From the NCBI RefSeq assembly GCF_049478495.1, contig NZ_CP168083.1:1-64000 (forward strand): a stretch of 64,000 nt of DNA, read 5' to 3'. Shown one piece after another: positions 45,822 through 54,728 of the stretch. The notes under the pieces are model-generated. The model had not been told where the DNA came from, did not search any database, and saw only the letters and a list, made by a program, of their open reading frames with translations. Each line of letters opens with the position of its first letter. Within the stretch, counting starts at the first letter, position 1. The stretch comes from P36-A1 sp049478495 (lineage in GTDB: Bacteria; Bacillota_I; Bacilli_A; JAJDGJ01). The translations under genes were made by a program, and so were the position numbers.

Positions 45822-47168
45822 TTATAACTTAGTTAAAGCTACTAAGCCAGCTTTAGTAATAAAATTTGCAGGCTGATTAAAGTGTGGTAAGAAAAATAAA
45901 TCAGTTAAAGCAAGTTTATCAATAGTATATTGTTGCTGAATTGCTAAAGAGAAGAAATGTAAAGCAAGAGTAATATCATATTCACTTGCCATTTGAGCCC
46001 CAATAATTCTTTTACTATCTTTTTCCCAGATTACTTTTAATTTAACTTTATGATTGTCAGGCATAAATTCAGGCTTAATCCACTCTTCAACAGTAACCTG
46101 ATCAACTGCAATACCTTTTTTAAGAGCAACTTCTTCACTAATACCAGTAGAAGCCATAGTTAATCCATATATATGGATGGCATTGCTTCCTTGAACACCT
46201 TGCATGTGTACAGGAATACCAACAGCATTGTAACCTGAAACAATACCAGTTCTTACTGCATTTGTAGCAAGAGCAATATATTCTTGTGAGTTAGTTGCAT
46301 TAGAATAAATATTAGCACAGTCACCGATTGCAAAAACATCATTTATACTAGATTGTTGTTGATCATTAACAACAACTGCACCATTAGATGCAAGCTCTAT
46401 ATTAGTAGACTTAAGTAAATCTGTATTAGGTTTAAATCCAATTGACATTAAAACCATATCAACATCATACTCATTCTTATCTGTAACTACAGATGTAACT
46501 TTATTATCTACACCTTTAATTTCAGTTACAAACTCACCAAGAGATAGTTTTATTCCATTGTCTGTAAGATTATTTTTCATCATATCTTGGAATTCAACAT
46601 CATAATAATTATTTAAAACATTTTGATCATTAATCAAAATAATTTCTTTACCATTTTCTTTAAAAGCTTCTACTAACTCAACACCAATATAACCAGCACC
46701 GACAACAGCAACACGTTTAATATTTGGATCCTTTAACTTTTCAATTACATCAATAGCATTTTGATATATCTTAGCATAAAAAACATTTTCTAAATCTATT
46801 CCTTTAATGTTAGGTAAAATTGGCCAAGATCCAAGACCTAAGATTAACTTATCATAACTATCAGTTTTTAATTGTTGAGTAGCTAAGTCCTTAACAACAA
46901 CTTCCTTGTTCTCAAAATCAACTTTAACAAGTTCATGTTTCATGTTGATTTTAGCACCTCTTTCTGCTAAAACTTCAGGAGTTGCATAAAATAATCCATC
47001 CGGTTTATCAATTACATTACCAATCCATAATGCCATACCACAACCTAAAAATGAAATATTGTCATTTTTATCATAAACCACAAGGTCAATATCTTTTTTA
47101 CTATCAAGCATTGTATTTATTGCAAAAGTCCCCGCATGATTTGCGCCAATTACTATTATTTTTTCCAT
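45822..47168 (-). CDS. nox: NADH oxidase (water-forming type, FAD/NAD flavoprotein)
   Basis: Nox oxidises NADH with oxygen; the single-Cys group makes water. The N-terminal FAD motif is IIVIGANHAGTFA. The redox Cys is C43 in SFLGCGMALWIG. The NAD motif is VAVVGAGYIGVELVE, and the second FAD motif ends in VFAIGDCA. The start taken is the ATG at 47168 (448 residues) with AGGTGGAG upstream; a longer frame begins ten codons earlier without a good site. CoA-disulfide reductase is an alternative function for this family. Supports oxygen tolerance along with rubrerythrin. Confidence 0.9.
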   Translation of the reverse strand: MEKIIVIGANHAGTFAINTMLDSKKDIDLVVYDKNDNISFLGCGMALWIGNVIDKPDGLFYATPEVLAERGAKINMKHELVKVDFENKEVVVKDLATQQLKTDSYDKLILGLGSWPILPNIKGIDLENVFYAKIYQNAIDVIEKLKDPNIKRVAVVGAGYIGVELVEAFKENGKEIILINDQNVLNNYYDVEFQDMMKNNLTDNGIKLSLGEFVTEIKGVDNKVTSVVTDKNEYDVDMVLMSIGFKPNTDLLKSTNIELASNGAVVVNDQQQSSINDVFAIGDCANIYSNATNSQEYIALATNAVRTGIVSGYNAVGIPVHMQGVQGSNAIHIYGLTMASTGISEEVALKKGIAVDQVTVEEWIKPEFMPDNHKVKLKVIWEKDSKRIIGAQMASEYDITLALHFFSLAIQQQYTIDKLALTDLFFLPHFNQPANFITKAGLVALTKL

Positions 47169-47490
47169 TTGTGTTCTCCACCTTTCGTACTTGTACATAA
47201 AATTAATTCATTATACACATTTCAAATATTTAGTGTATTTATAAAACAATAATAGCAATTAACTAATGCTAAATCAACAACAAACACGACTATAACTTGT
47301 GAAAAAACAAACAAATAAACATATATTTGAAAAAATAATAATTTATTGTACATTTTTACAGAAATTACATATACAATAAAAATAAAAGAGCACACAAAAA
47401 ATGATATAAAATAAATATTCTTTTGCATAAGCAAGCAACTGTGCAAAATCTATAGTATAATAAATATAAATAAATGTAGGAGGATATCAA
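47169..47490. other. Divergent spacer nox / unknown gene
   Basis: About 320 bases, AT-rich. Candidate -10 boxes are TATAAT for nox (minus strand, near 47210) and TATAAT at 47456-47461 for the gene at 47491. Neither has a convincing -35. I see nothing else. Confidence 0.4.
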
Positions 47491-48207
47491 GTGAAAAGTG
47501 ATTATATGATATATAAAGTTGAACAAATATTAGAGGAAATTAATGAAAATCCTCCAAGTTGGTTTCTAGATAATATAAAAACACAGCTAGATAGTAATAT
47601 TACAAATGATGAATTAATCAATATAATAAATGAAATACACAACAAGAATTTAGAAATAATTGATGAAGAATTAACAATTAAATATATTAATACTGATTTA
47701 CTAGAAAAAATTAAAGAAATTGGAATAAAAGCAGGTGAGTATGAACCTGGAACAATTAAAGAAAATGAATATTATATTCTTGCTTTAAGTGAAGATGTCT
47801 ATTTAGATTTGGTAAAGAATAACAATGAACTCTTTGATTCAAGAATGATCTATAGTTATGGTTATGTTTACATAAAAAAAGACTTTAAAGTTATGCTTGA
47901 AGGAGGACTTCTACTTACATTAGATCAAATTAAAGACTTAGGTTATAATAGTGGTAAAGAATTATATGAAAGCTTAAATCCACAACATGATATTAAAGAA
48001 GCAATGTATAAAGTAGGGTATGATATAGAAGAAGGATTATATGTAGTGGGCGATGAAGAAGATATGAATGGCTTTGTAGAAATATATAATGGTCCAATTG
48101 GTGTTGAAGAAGAATATAATGAAATAATAGATGAACAACAAAAAATTAATTTATATAAAAATCAATATGTACAATATTTTGATGGATACTTTAAAAAGAT
48201 AAACTAG
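47491..48207 (+). CDS. Hypothetical protein with two related beta-type repeats
   Basis: I do not recognise this 238-residue protein. It is acidic, with no signal or membrane helix. A helical N-terminus (1-75) is followed by two similar segments: GIKAGEYEPGTIKENEYYILAL and VGYDIEEGLYVVGDEEDMNG, each ending in a YIKKDFKVML- or YVQYFDGYFKKI-like strand. The pattern (vG-x-DI-x-x-G-x-Y) recalls small beta domains seen in other Bacillota. The start is GTG with AGGAGG nine bases upstream. It probably shares an operon with the next gene. Confidence 0.6.
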   Translation: MKSDYMIYKVEQILEEINENPPSWFLDNIKTQLDSNITNDELINIINEIHNKNLEIIDEELTIKYINTDLLEKIKEIGIKAGEYEPGTIKENEYYILALSEDVYLDLVKNNNELFDSRMIYSYGYVYIKKDFKVMLEGGLLLTLDQIKDLGYNSGKELYESLNPQHDIKEAMYKVGYDIEEGLYVVGDEEDMNGFVEIYNGPIGVEEEYNEIIDEQQKINLYKNQYVQYFDGYFKKIN

Positions 48208-48222
48208 AAAGGAAGTATACAA

Positions 48223-48732
48223 ATGAGCTTTGAAGTTATAGATAAAGAAGATTATAAAGCAGTAGCATTAAAACAAATATATCTAGACTTATTTTCAAAT
48301 AATATAAAAGAGCTTGAAAATCTAAAGGCAGGAGCTATAACTAGAGAAGTATTTGATAAGTTATTTGAAATAATAAGTACTAAAGAAGAATTTATGGAAG
48401 ATATATTAGAAAATCCCTATCTAATAAAAGAAGAAGATGACCTTTTACTTTGGTTAGAAAAAGATATTCCTAAATTACAAGATTTAGATAACTTAGAAAG
48501 TAATGAATTTTTTAAAGCAATAGAAAATTGGATAGTAGCAATAAATATTAATTTAGAAAAAGAATATAATAAAGAGTGTAATGTAAAATACTTAGATATA
48601 ATAGACATCAACCTTAAAATAAGAGATAGTTTAGTTTTAGGTAAAGGCAAATATGAAGTAGATAGCTCAATAGTAAAAGAAATCTATAAATATAAGGCGG
48701 CCCTTATATTAAAAAATAAACGTTTTTCATAA
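48223..48732 (+). CDS. Hypothetical helical protein
   Basis: I do not recognise this 169-residue protein. It is predicted soluble, acidic and mostly helical (LKQIYLDLFSNNIKELENLKAG, FKAIENWIVAINI). GAAAGGAAG precedes the ATG 15 bases after the previous stop, so the two unknown genes are co-transcribed. Confidence 0.6.
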   Translation: MSFEVIDKEDYKAVALKQIYLDLFSNNIKELENLKAGAITREVFDKLFEIISTKEEFMEDILENPYLIKEEDDLLLWLEKDIPKLQDLDNLESNEFFKAIENWIVAININLEKEYNKECNVKYLDIIDINLKIRDSLVLGKGKYEVDSSIVKEIYKYKAALILKNKRFS

Positions 48733-48779
48733 GTAGAGTATTGCAAATATTAATAATATAAGGTAAAATAATAGAGCCT

Positions 48780-48863
48780 TATTATAAAAGGTAATCTTTT
48801 GTGCGCTGGCTATATATAGTATATTCACAGAAGCAATTAACATACAGATGGAGCGTGAAGCAA
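48780..48863 (+). promoter_or_regulatory. Possible ribosomal protein L19 leader
   Basis: The 80 bases before rplS contain GTGCGCTGGC and other non-AT-rich pieces unusual for this genome's spacers. They lie where Bacillota L19 leader RNAs occur. I cannot confirm a fold by eye. Confidence 0.3.
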
Positions 48864-49214
48864 ATGAATTTAGGAATTGTAAAAGAATTAACAAAAAAAC
48901 AACTTAAAACAGATCTTCCAGAATTTAACTCTGGAGACAGTGTAAAAGTACACGTAAGAATCATTGAAGGTACTCGTGAAAGAGTTCAGGTCTTTGAAGG
49001 TGTAGTTATTAAACGTCAAGGTGGAGGAATCGCAGAAACTTATACAGTTAGAAAAATTTCAAACGGTGTAGGTGTAGAAAGAACTTTCCCAATACATTCA
49101 CCAAAAATTGAAAAAATTGAAGTTATTAAACGTGGTAAAGTTAGACGTAATAAATTATTCTACTTAAGAGAAAGATCAGGTAAATCTGCAAGAATTAAAG
49201 AAAAAAGAAGATAA
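48864..49214 (+). CDS. rplS: 50S ribosomal protein L19
   Basis: This 116-residue protein is clear L19: FNSGDSVKVHVRIIEGTRERVQVFEGVVI and GVGVERTFPIHSPKIEKIEV. The ATG at 48864 is chosen because L19 begins at this MNLGIVKEL; longer in-frame starts lie in the leader and would add non-family sequence. GGAG is ten bases upstream. It is separate from trmD, which often precedes it elsewhere. Confidence 0.97.
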   Translation: MNLGIVKELTKKQLKTDLPEFNSGDSVKVHVRIIEGTRERVQVFEGVVIKRQGGGIAETYTVRKISNGVGVERTFPIHSPKIEKIEVIKRGKVRRNKLFYLRERSGKSARIKEKRR

Positions 49215-49227
49215 TAATTATTACAAC

Positions 49228-49252
49228 AAAAGAGTGGCAACACTCTTTTTTA
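49228..49252 (+). terminator. Intrinsic terminator of rplS
   Basis: A perfect 9-bp stem AAAAGAGTG/CACTCTTTT with a GCAA tetraloop is followed by T residues. Confidence 0.92.
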
Positions 49253-49299
49253 TTATATAATATGATAAAATATAGATAACAAGAACTAGGAGGGTCAAT

Positions 49300-50163
49300 A
49301 TGGATGTAAAAGAGCTAATCATAGTAGTAGGATTGAGTGGTGCTGGTAAAACTACAGCAAATCGCTATTTTGAAAGTGCAGGATATTATACAATAGATAA
49401 CTTACCAATAAATAGCTTATATGAAGTTATGGTAGATTTGAATTGTAATTCAAAATATCTTAAGTACTCAATAAGTATTAACACACTATTACTAACAGAA
49501 GATCAAGTAAAAGCACAATTAGATAGATTAGGTGGTTTAGATTGGTTAAAATTTAAAATAGTATATTTAGATGTTTCCAAAAAAGAATTAATAAAAAGAT
49601 ATCAACTAACTAGAAAAAAACACCCATTAACAGTACTGAATGAGTCATTAGAACATGCTATAAAACAAGAAGAAGAAATGCTAAGCATATTTAAACAATT
49701 TGCAACAATAATAATTGAAACGACTGATTTAACTGTAGATGAATTTAGAAATAAACTAAAAAGGTCTTTTGATAAAATGATTGATCCTCGATTTATTATA
49801 GATTTTGTATCTTTTGGATATAAACATGGTATACCAAATGATCTAGATTATGCTTTTGATGTTAGATTTTTACCAAATCCATATTATATTCCAGCATTAA
49901 AAGAATTAACAGGTAATAATAAAGAGGTATACAATTATGTTTTAAAACAACCACAAACAACTGAATTTTTAAATATACTTATTCCATTTTTAGATTATTG
50001 CATACAACAACAAAAAAATACAAATAGAAGTTACTTAGTAATTGGTATTGGTTGTACTGGAGGTCAACATCGTTCAGTTACAATTGCTAATTACTTAGCA
50101 AGACATTATGAAAAAAGTTATAGTGTCTTAACAGATCATCGAAATGCGAAGAAAAACACCTAG
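49300..50163 (+). CDS. rapZ: RapZ-family RNase adapter / nucleotide-binding protein
   Basis: This 287-residue member of the YvcJ/RapZ family has Walker A GLSGAGKT at 11-18 and the C-terminal signature GIGCTGGQHRS. In Gram-negatives RapZ directs decay of the GlmZ sRNA in amino-sugar control; in Bacilli (YvcJ) it hydrolyses nucleotides and its role is less clear. GGAGG lies upstream. The 3' end overlaps yvcK by 20 bases, the start of a coupled rapZ-yvcK-whiA set. Confidence 0.95.
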   Translation: MDVKELIIVVGLSGAGKTTANRYFESAGYYTIDNLPINSLYEVMVDLNCNSKYLKYSISINTLLLTEDQVKAQLDRLGGLDWLKFKIVYLDVSKKELIKRYQLTRKKHPLTVLNESLEHAIKQEEEMLSIFKQFATIIIETTDLTVDEFRNKLKRSFDKMIDPRFIIDFVSFGYKHGIPNDLDYAFDVRFLPNPYYIPALKELTGNNKEVYNYVLKQPQTTEFLNILIPFLDYCIQQQKNTNRSYLVIGIGCTGGQHRSVTIANYLARHYEKSYSVLTDHRNAKKNT

Positions 50164-51124
50164 TATATTAAATGTTGTATGTATTGGTGGTGGCTCAGGT
50201 TTATCACACTTTGTAAAAGGAATAAAAGATTTAGAAAGATTAAGAATTGATTGTATAGTTACAGTTGCAGATAATGGTGGTAGTACTGGAACATTAAAAG
50301 AAGAATTAAACATGCCAGCAGTTGGGGATATCAGAAATGTATTATTAGCATTGTCTAATGCACCATCTGACATGGATAAAATGTTATCATATCGTTTTGA
50401 TAAAGGTGGATTAAGTGGCCACTCATTAGGGAATATAATGATAGCTGGTCTTTATCAATCTACTGATTGTAATTTGATAAAAACAATAGAGAGTCTATCA
50501 GAGATATTCAATGTTAGAGGTAATATAATACCTAGTACAAGCCAAGTAGTAGATATAAAGGCCACATTAGAAAATAATCAAGAAGTAGTAGGCGAAAAAC
50601 AAATTGGAAAAATAGGTCAAAAAATAAAGCGAATAGAGTATGTAAATAATGTTATTGCAACAAGAGAAGCTGTTTTAGCTATTCGCAAAGCCGATATAAT
50701 AATATATAGTATCGGTTCATTATATACATCTTTAATTCCAAATTTAATTATCCCTGAAATACGAAGAGCACTGTATCGATCACGAGCAAGAAAAATATAT
50801 TTTGCAAATCTAATGTCACAGCCTGGAGAAACAGATAATTATAAACTAAGTGATTATGTTGAATCAATCAATAACCATTTAGGTTTTCTTGGAATAGATG
50901 TTATAATAGTGAATAATCAAAAGATTAGTCAAGAAGCTCTAGAACGATACTCACATAAAAAAGCATATCCAGTAATTTATAATAAAGAGAAAATTGATAA
51001 GAGAATAAAAATTATAGAATATGATATTGCAAAAATAGATGAAGAAAATAAAATAATGCATAGTCCCAAAAAAATAAAGAAATTACTAGGAGAGGATATT
51101 TCATGTCTTTTTCAAGAGACGTAA
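50144..51124 (+). CDS. yvcK: Gluconeogenesis factor YvcK (CofD-like)
   Basis: This 326-residue protein is a CofD/YvcK-fold, UDP-sugar-binding protein needed for cell shape and growth on gluconeogenic carbon in Bacillus. Motifs are CIGGGSGLSHFVKGIKD and VADNGGSTGTLKEELNMPAVGDIRNVL. It overlaps rapZ by 20 bases and whiA by 22 bases. Length and context are typical. Confidence 0.96.
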   Translation: MRRKTPSILNVVCIGGGSGLSHFVKGIKDLERLRIDCIVTVADNGGSTGTLKEELNMPAVGDIRNVLLALSNAPSDMDKMLSYRFDKGGLSGHSLGNIMIAGLYQSTDCNLIKTIESLSEIFNVRGNIIPSTSQVVDIKATLENNQEVVGEKQIGKIGQKIKRIEYVNNVIATREAVLAIRKADIIIYSIGSLYTSLIPNLIIPEIRRALYRSRARKIYFANLMSQPGETDNYKLSDYVESINNHLGFLGIDVIIVNNQKISQEALERYSHKKAYPVIYNKEKIDKRIKIIEYDIAKIDEENKIMHSPKKIKKLLGEDISCLFQET

Positions 51125-52077
51125 AAATAGAACTTTGTCAAAATGATTTAGATGAAAGTTGTAAAAAGGCATTTATTAGTGCTATAATAAAACTTAATAG
51201 CACACTTGGAATAAATAAAAGTGGTGTAAGTGTCAATATATCATTTGAAAATGTCACAATAATTAAGTATATATACGAAATACTTAAACAAGTATATAAG
51301 ATAGAAACACAGATTATAGTGTCAAAAAAAATGAAGTTAAATAAAGGAAATGTTTATACCTTAAAAATTGTAGATAAAGCCTTAATGATATTAGATGATT
51401 TAAAATTGATGGACGGATTTACCTTTACAGATGTAATTGCAAAAGAGTACTTAAAAAATGAAGGTTGTCATAAAGCTTATTTAGCAGGTAGCTTTGTAGC
51501 AGCAGGATCAGTTAACTCACCACAAAACTCAAATTATCACTTAGAAATACAATCAAATGATAAAGAGCATTTATTAAATTTGTTGAAAATGATAGAACAG
51601 CTTAATAAAGGCCGTTATCCTTTAGATATTAACTTTAAAATGACACAAAGAAGAAAAAATTATGTGCTATATTTAAAATCATCAAGGGAAATAGTTGATT
51701 TTTTAAATTATATAGGAGCCACAAGCTCGACATTTCATTATGAAGATGTTAGACTACAAAGAGATTTTATTAATTCTTTAAATAGAATGAATAATATGGA
51801 TGTAGCAAATGAACAAAAAGTTCAAAAAGCAGCAAACCAACAAATTGAAATGATAAGTAATATAGAAAAAACAATAGGATTGGATGCACTAGAAGAAAAG
51901 CTTCGATTAATTGCTAAAGTAAGATTAGAAAACCCAGATGCAAGTTTAAATGAATTATGTGAAATATATAATGACATAACAAATGAAAATATATCTAAAT
52001 CGGGTATGAACCATCGACTTAGAAAAATAAAAGAGATTGCAAGTAAAATCAATATAAGAGGTGATGAAATTGGCTAA
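51103..52077 (+). CDS. whiA: DNA-binding protein WhiA
   Basis: WhiA has a degenerate LAGLIDADG-homing-endonuclease N-terminal domain (AYLAGSFVAAGSVNSPQNSNYHLEI) and a C-terminal helix-turn-helix (NELCEIYNDITNENISKSGMNHRLRKIKEIA). It affects division and chromosome segregation in Bacilli and sporulation in actinobacteria. The 324 residues are typical. It overlaps yvcK and the next gene. Confidence 0.95.
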   Translation: MSFSRDVKIELCQNDLDESCKKAFISAIIKLNSTLGINKSGVSVNISFENVTIIKYIYEILKQVYKIETQIIVSKKMKLNKGNVYTLKIVDKALMILDDLKLMDGFTFTDVIAKEYLKNEGCHKAYLAGSFVAAGSVNSPQNSNYHLEIQSNDKEHLLNLLKMIEQLNKGRYPLDINFKMTQRRKNYVLYLKSSREIVDFLNYIGATSSTFHYEDVRLQRDFINSLNRMNNMDVANEQKVQKAANQQIEMISNIEKTIGLDALEEKLRLIAKVRLENPDASLNELCEIYNDITNENISKSGMNHRLRKIKEIASKINIRGDEIG

Positions 52078-53347
52078 AAGTAGAGTTAAAAGTGATGCCG
52101 AATATCAAAAAATGCTTGGTGTAGAAGAAAAGAAAGCAGAAGATAAAAAGGTAACCAATGATGCAAGTCAGTACTTTGATGAGCTAAGAGGTACCAAGAA
52201 AACAAATACAGATAATCCTTTCGATAGGGTAATTTCAGTATCAGAACTAAAAGAAAGCATCAAAAATAATGATCCTAAATATAGTGTAGAAAATATAAAA
52301 GAAGAAATTGCTAAAAATCAAATTTCAAATAGAAATAGTGAAAAAGAACAACCTATTGATTTAGATGAAGTAATAATTGTTGATAAAAATCAACCAACAA
52401 ATTCAAATAAACAAAAAGGTGCATTCAGTTTTGAAGCTAATTCTAGAAAGCTATATGAGAATTTAAGAGAAAACAGCATTTCTGTAAAAAGTGTAGATGC
52501 TAAAGAAGTTAACTATAGTGATCTTAAAGAAAAAGATGATATAGAAATAATAGAACCTAAATCAATTTCTCAAGAAAGAGATAATTCTTCATTAATAGTA
52601 AAAGATGAAATAGAAACAATTCCAGATACTAAGCCAACTGATTTAAAAGATGAATTTGATAAAGTTAATAATAACGAGGATATCGTTAACTATGATGTAG
52701 TAACAGACTTTACAAGAGAAAATGAAAACTTCTTAGATCAAATTAGACAAGGTATAGCATCAAGAGAACAACAAGCAGTAGAAAAAGAAGAAGTAGCAGA
52801 AATAGAAGCAGAAATAGAAGAACCAGAAGTTAAAATACCAGAAACTGATACTATAGAAGAACCCCAAAACTTAGATGATACATTAATGTTTTCAAAATTC
52901 TTTACAAATAATCAAGAGCAAGATGATGATATTACTGATGAAATAGAAATACAAGATACACAAGATCTATTTAAACATTTAAATTCACAAATGGAATCAC
53001 TTTCACATGAAGCAGAATATGAAGATACTCATATAAATGATGATAATGATCAAGGTCATCATACTAATGATACACAAATAATCAATACCCAACCTCAAAT
53101 AGATACAGAAAATACAATAATGAGTAACACAAAAAGAAATAATGAAAGATTAAGTGATACTTTAAGCATGGCATTAGGACCAAATGATGAAAATTCTATG
53201 TCAACTAAAACATTAGATTTAAGTGATTTAGAAAAAGGAACGAAAAAAAAGAAGAAAAGATCTACAATAGATATGGTAATAAATACAGTTCTTCTTATAA
53301 TGATAGCAGTAATTATTTACCTATTATTTAAATATACTCAAGGATAA
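52064..53347 (+). CDS. Acidic, largely disordered tail-anchored membrane protein
   Basis: I do not recognise this roughly 427-residue protein. Residues 1-395 are hydrophilic, rich in Glu, Asp, Asn and Lys, and look disordered, with short repeated pieces such as EKEEVAEIEAEIEEPEV. The C-terminus is KKKKRSTIDMVINTVLLIMIAVIIYLLF, a single span preceded by Lys, so the bulk faces the cytoplasm. It overlaps whiA by 14 bases. The start is ATG 52064 or TTG 52070; the latter has better spacing from GAGG. A linker in division or envelope assembly would suit the context. Confidence 0.65.
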   Translation: MKLAKSRVKSDAEYQKMLGVEEKKAEDKKVTNDASQYFDELRGTKKTNTDNPFDRVISVSELKESIKNNDPKYSVENIKEEIAKNQISNRNSEKEQPIDLDEVIIVDKNQPTNSNKQKGAFSFEANSRKLYENLRENSISVKSVDAKEVNYSDLKEKDDIEIIEPKSISQERDNSSLIVKDEIETIPDTKPTDLKDEFDKVNNNEDIVNYDVVTDFTRENENFLDQIRQGIASREQQAVEKEEVAEIEAEIEEPEVKIPETDTIEEPQNLDDTLMFSKFFTNNQEQDDDITDEIEIQDTQDLFKHLNSQMESLSHEAEYEDTHINDDNDQGHHTNDTQIINTQPQIDTENTIMSNTKRNNERLSDTLSMALGPNDENSMSTKTLDLSDLEKGTKKKKKRSTIDMVINTVLLIMIAVIIYLLFKYTQG

Positions 53348-53355
53348 ACACAAAG

Positions 53356-53382
53356 AAAATCACGTAAAAACGTGATTTTTTT
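53356..53382 (+). terminator. Intrinsic terminator of the rapZ operon
   Basis: A 9-bp stem AAAATCACG/CGTGATTTT with a 6-base loop ends in T residues. From here to 53663 the DNA is AT-rich; a 12-bp inverted repeat AAAATCAATAAA/TTTATTGATTTT (about 53548-53602) is the only structure I see. Confidence 0.88.
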
Positions 53383-53663
53383 ATATGATTAATTTATAAT
53401 ACATATTATTATTTTCAATAAATAAGTACATTTTTTATTCATTATGTATATATCTAGAGAGATTTGTATAAAAAAATAAAGGAAAATTATAAAAAAATAC
53501 CATTTGACAATTATTTATTAACTAAAGTCTATCAACTAAACTTATATAGAAAATCAATAAACAACAAAAGTAAATTATACTAATGCTATTTATTGATTTT
53601 TTTTATAAATTCATAAGATTAATAAATACTAAATGGTGTTATACGAGTGTTAAGATATGGTAT

Positions 53664-54572
53664 TTATTTGTCTTGTGAACTATTAAAGAATTTTTTCACA
53701 AAGTCAATAAACAGTAAACACTCTGGTCTTAAAAGTTTATTTTTATTATATGATAAGTTTACTTGCCACTTAAATTTATCAAAAAATTTAATATAAGTCA
53801 TGTCATCATTATTATAAATTTTAGAAAGTGGAAGTGGTAAAATAGTAAGAAAATTATACTCTGGATTATTAGAAACAATCTCTAAAGCATAATCCCATCT
53901 AGAAGTAGTTTGAAAGTAATTTGGCTTAGATCCATGATTATTAAAATAGACATCAATCATCTTATAAAGAGTAAATGTTTCATTTAAACCAATCAATTGA
54001 TAAGCTGCAATATCTTTAGTAGAAATGACATTTTTACTAGCTAATGGATGATCATTTCTTAACATACAAACTAAGTCACTATCATAAATAACAAAGGAAT
54101 CAAACTCATCTTCTGATAAAAATAAAGTTAAAAATCCAAAGTCTAATTCGCCTTCTAATAGCCTATTTCGCCCAATAAATGCACCTTCTTCGTAGATTGT
54201 AACATCAATGTTAGGATATTTTTTTTTGAATTGAGGAATAACTTTTGGAGTTACAATTGGTTGTGTAACTGGAGGAATAGCAATTGATAAATGTCCTGAT
54301 AAATAATCAGCATCTTCAATATCAATAACCATTTGATTAGCATTTTCTAGTAAATCTTTTGATTTTTTATAAAGTTTTTCTCCAGCTAAAGTTAAACGTA
54401 CAAACTTATTTTTTTCCTTTACTAATAATTTCTCATGAAATCTTTCTTCTAAATAATCAATAGTCATACTTAATGAAGGTTGAGAAATATTTAAATGTTT
54501 GCTGGCTTTAGAAAGCTTTAAATCACTGTCAACAATACCAACAAAATAATACAGTTTTTGTAAATCTATCAT
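53664..54572 (-). CDS. LysR-family transcriptional regulator
   Basis: This 302-residue regulator has the N-terminal winged helix (LQKLYYFVGIVDSDLKLSKASKHLNISQPSLSMTIDYLEE) and a periplasmic-binding-protein-like effector domain (HLSIAIPPVTQPIVTPKVIPQFKKKYPNIDV). It is divergent from, and 156 bases away from, the CoA-transferase operon, the classical LysR arrangement, so it is likely to activate that operon in response to the substrate or a CoA derivative. Confidence 0.9.
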   Translation of the reverse strand: MIDLQKLYYFVGIVDSDLKLSKASKHLNISQPSLSMTIDYLEERFHEKLLVKEKNKFVRLTLAGEKLYKKSKDLLENANQMVIDIEDADYLSGHLSIAIPPVTQPIVTPKVIPQFKKKYPNIDVTIYEEGAFIGRNRLLEGELDFGFLTLFLSEDEFDSFVIYDSDLVCMLRNDHPLASKNVISTKDIAAYQLIGLNETFTLYKMIDVYFNNHGSKPNYFQTTSRWDYALEIVSNNPEYNFLTILPLPLSKIYNNDDMTYIKFFDKFKWQVNLSYNKNKLLRPECLLFIDFVKKFFNSSQDK

Positions 54573-54728
54573 TTTTAGTCACCTTTTTCTATTATATCAT
54601 AAATTAAGTATACAATGAAAATAAATATTTTTGAAGTTAATTATAAAATTTATATATTTTAATTATAGAGTTGCAAATCCTATAATAAAGTTAGCAGAAG
54701 AAATGCTGATTGAAAGGATGATAAAAAA
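54573..54728 (+). promoter_or_regulatory. LysR / CoA-transferase operon control region
   Basis: TATAAT at 54681-54686 is preceded 17 bases upstream by a weak TTTAAT (54658-54663), as expected of an activator-dependent promoter. The AT-rich segment at about 54610-54660 is where a LysR site would lie, but I cannot assign the T-N11-A motif uniquely. Confidence 0.45.
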
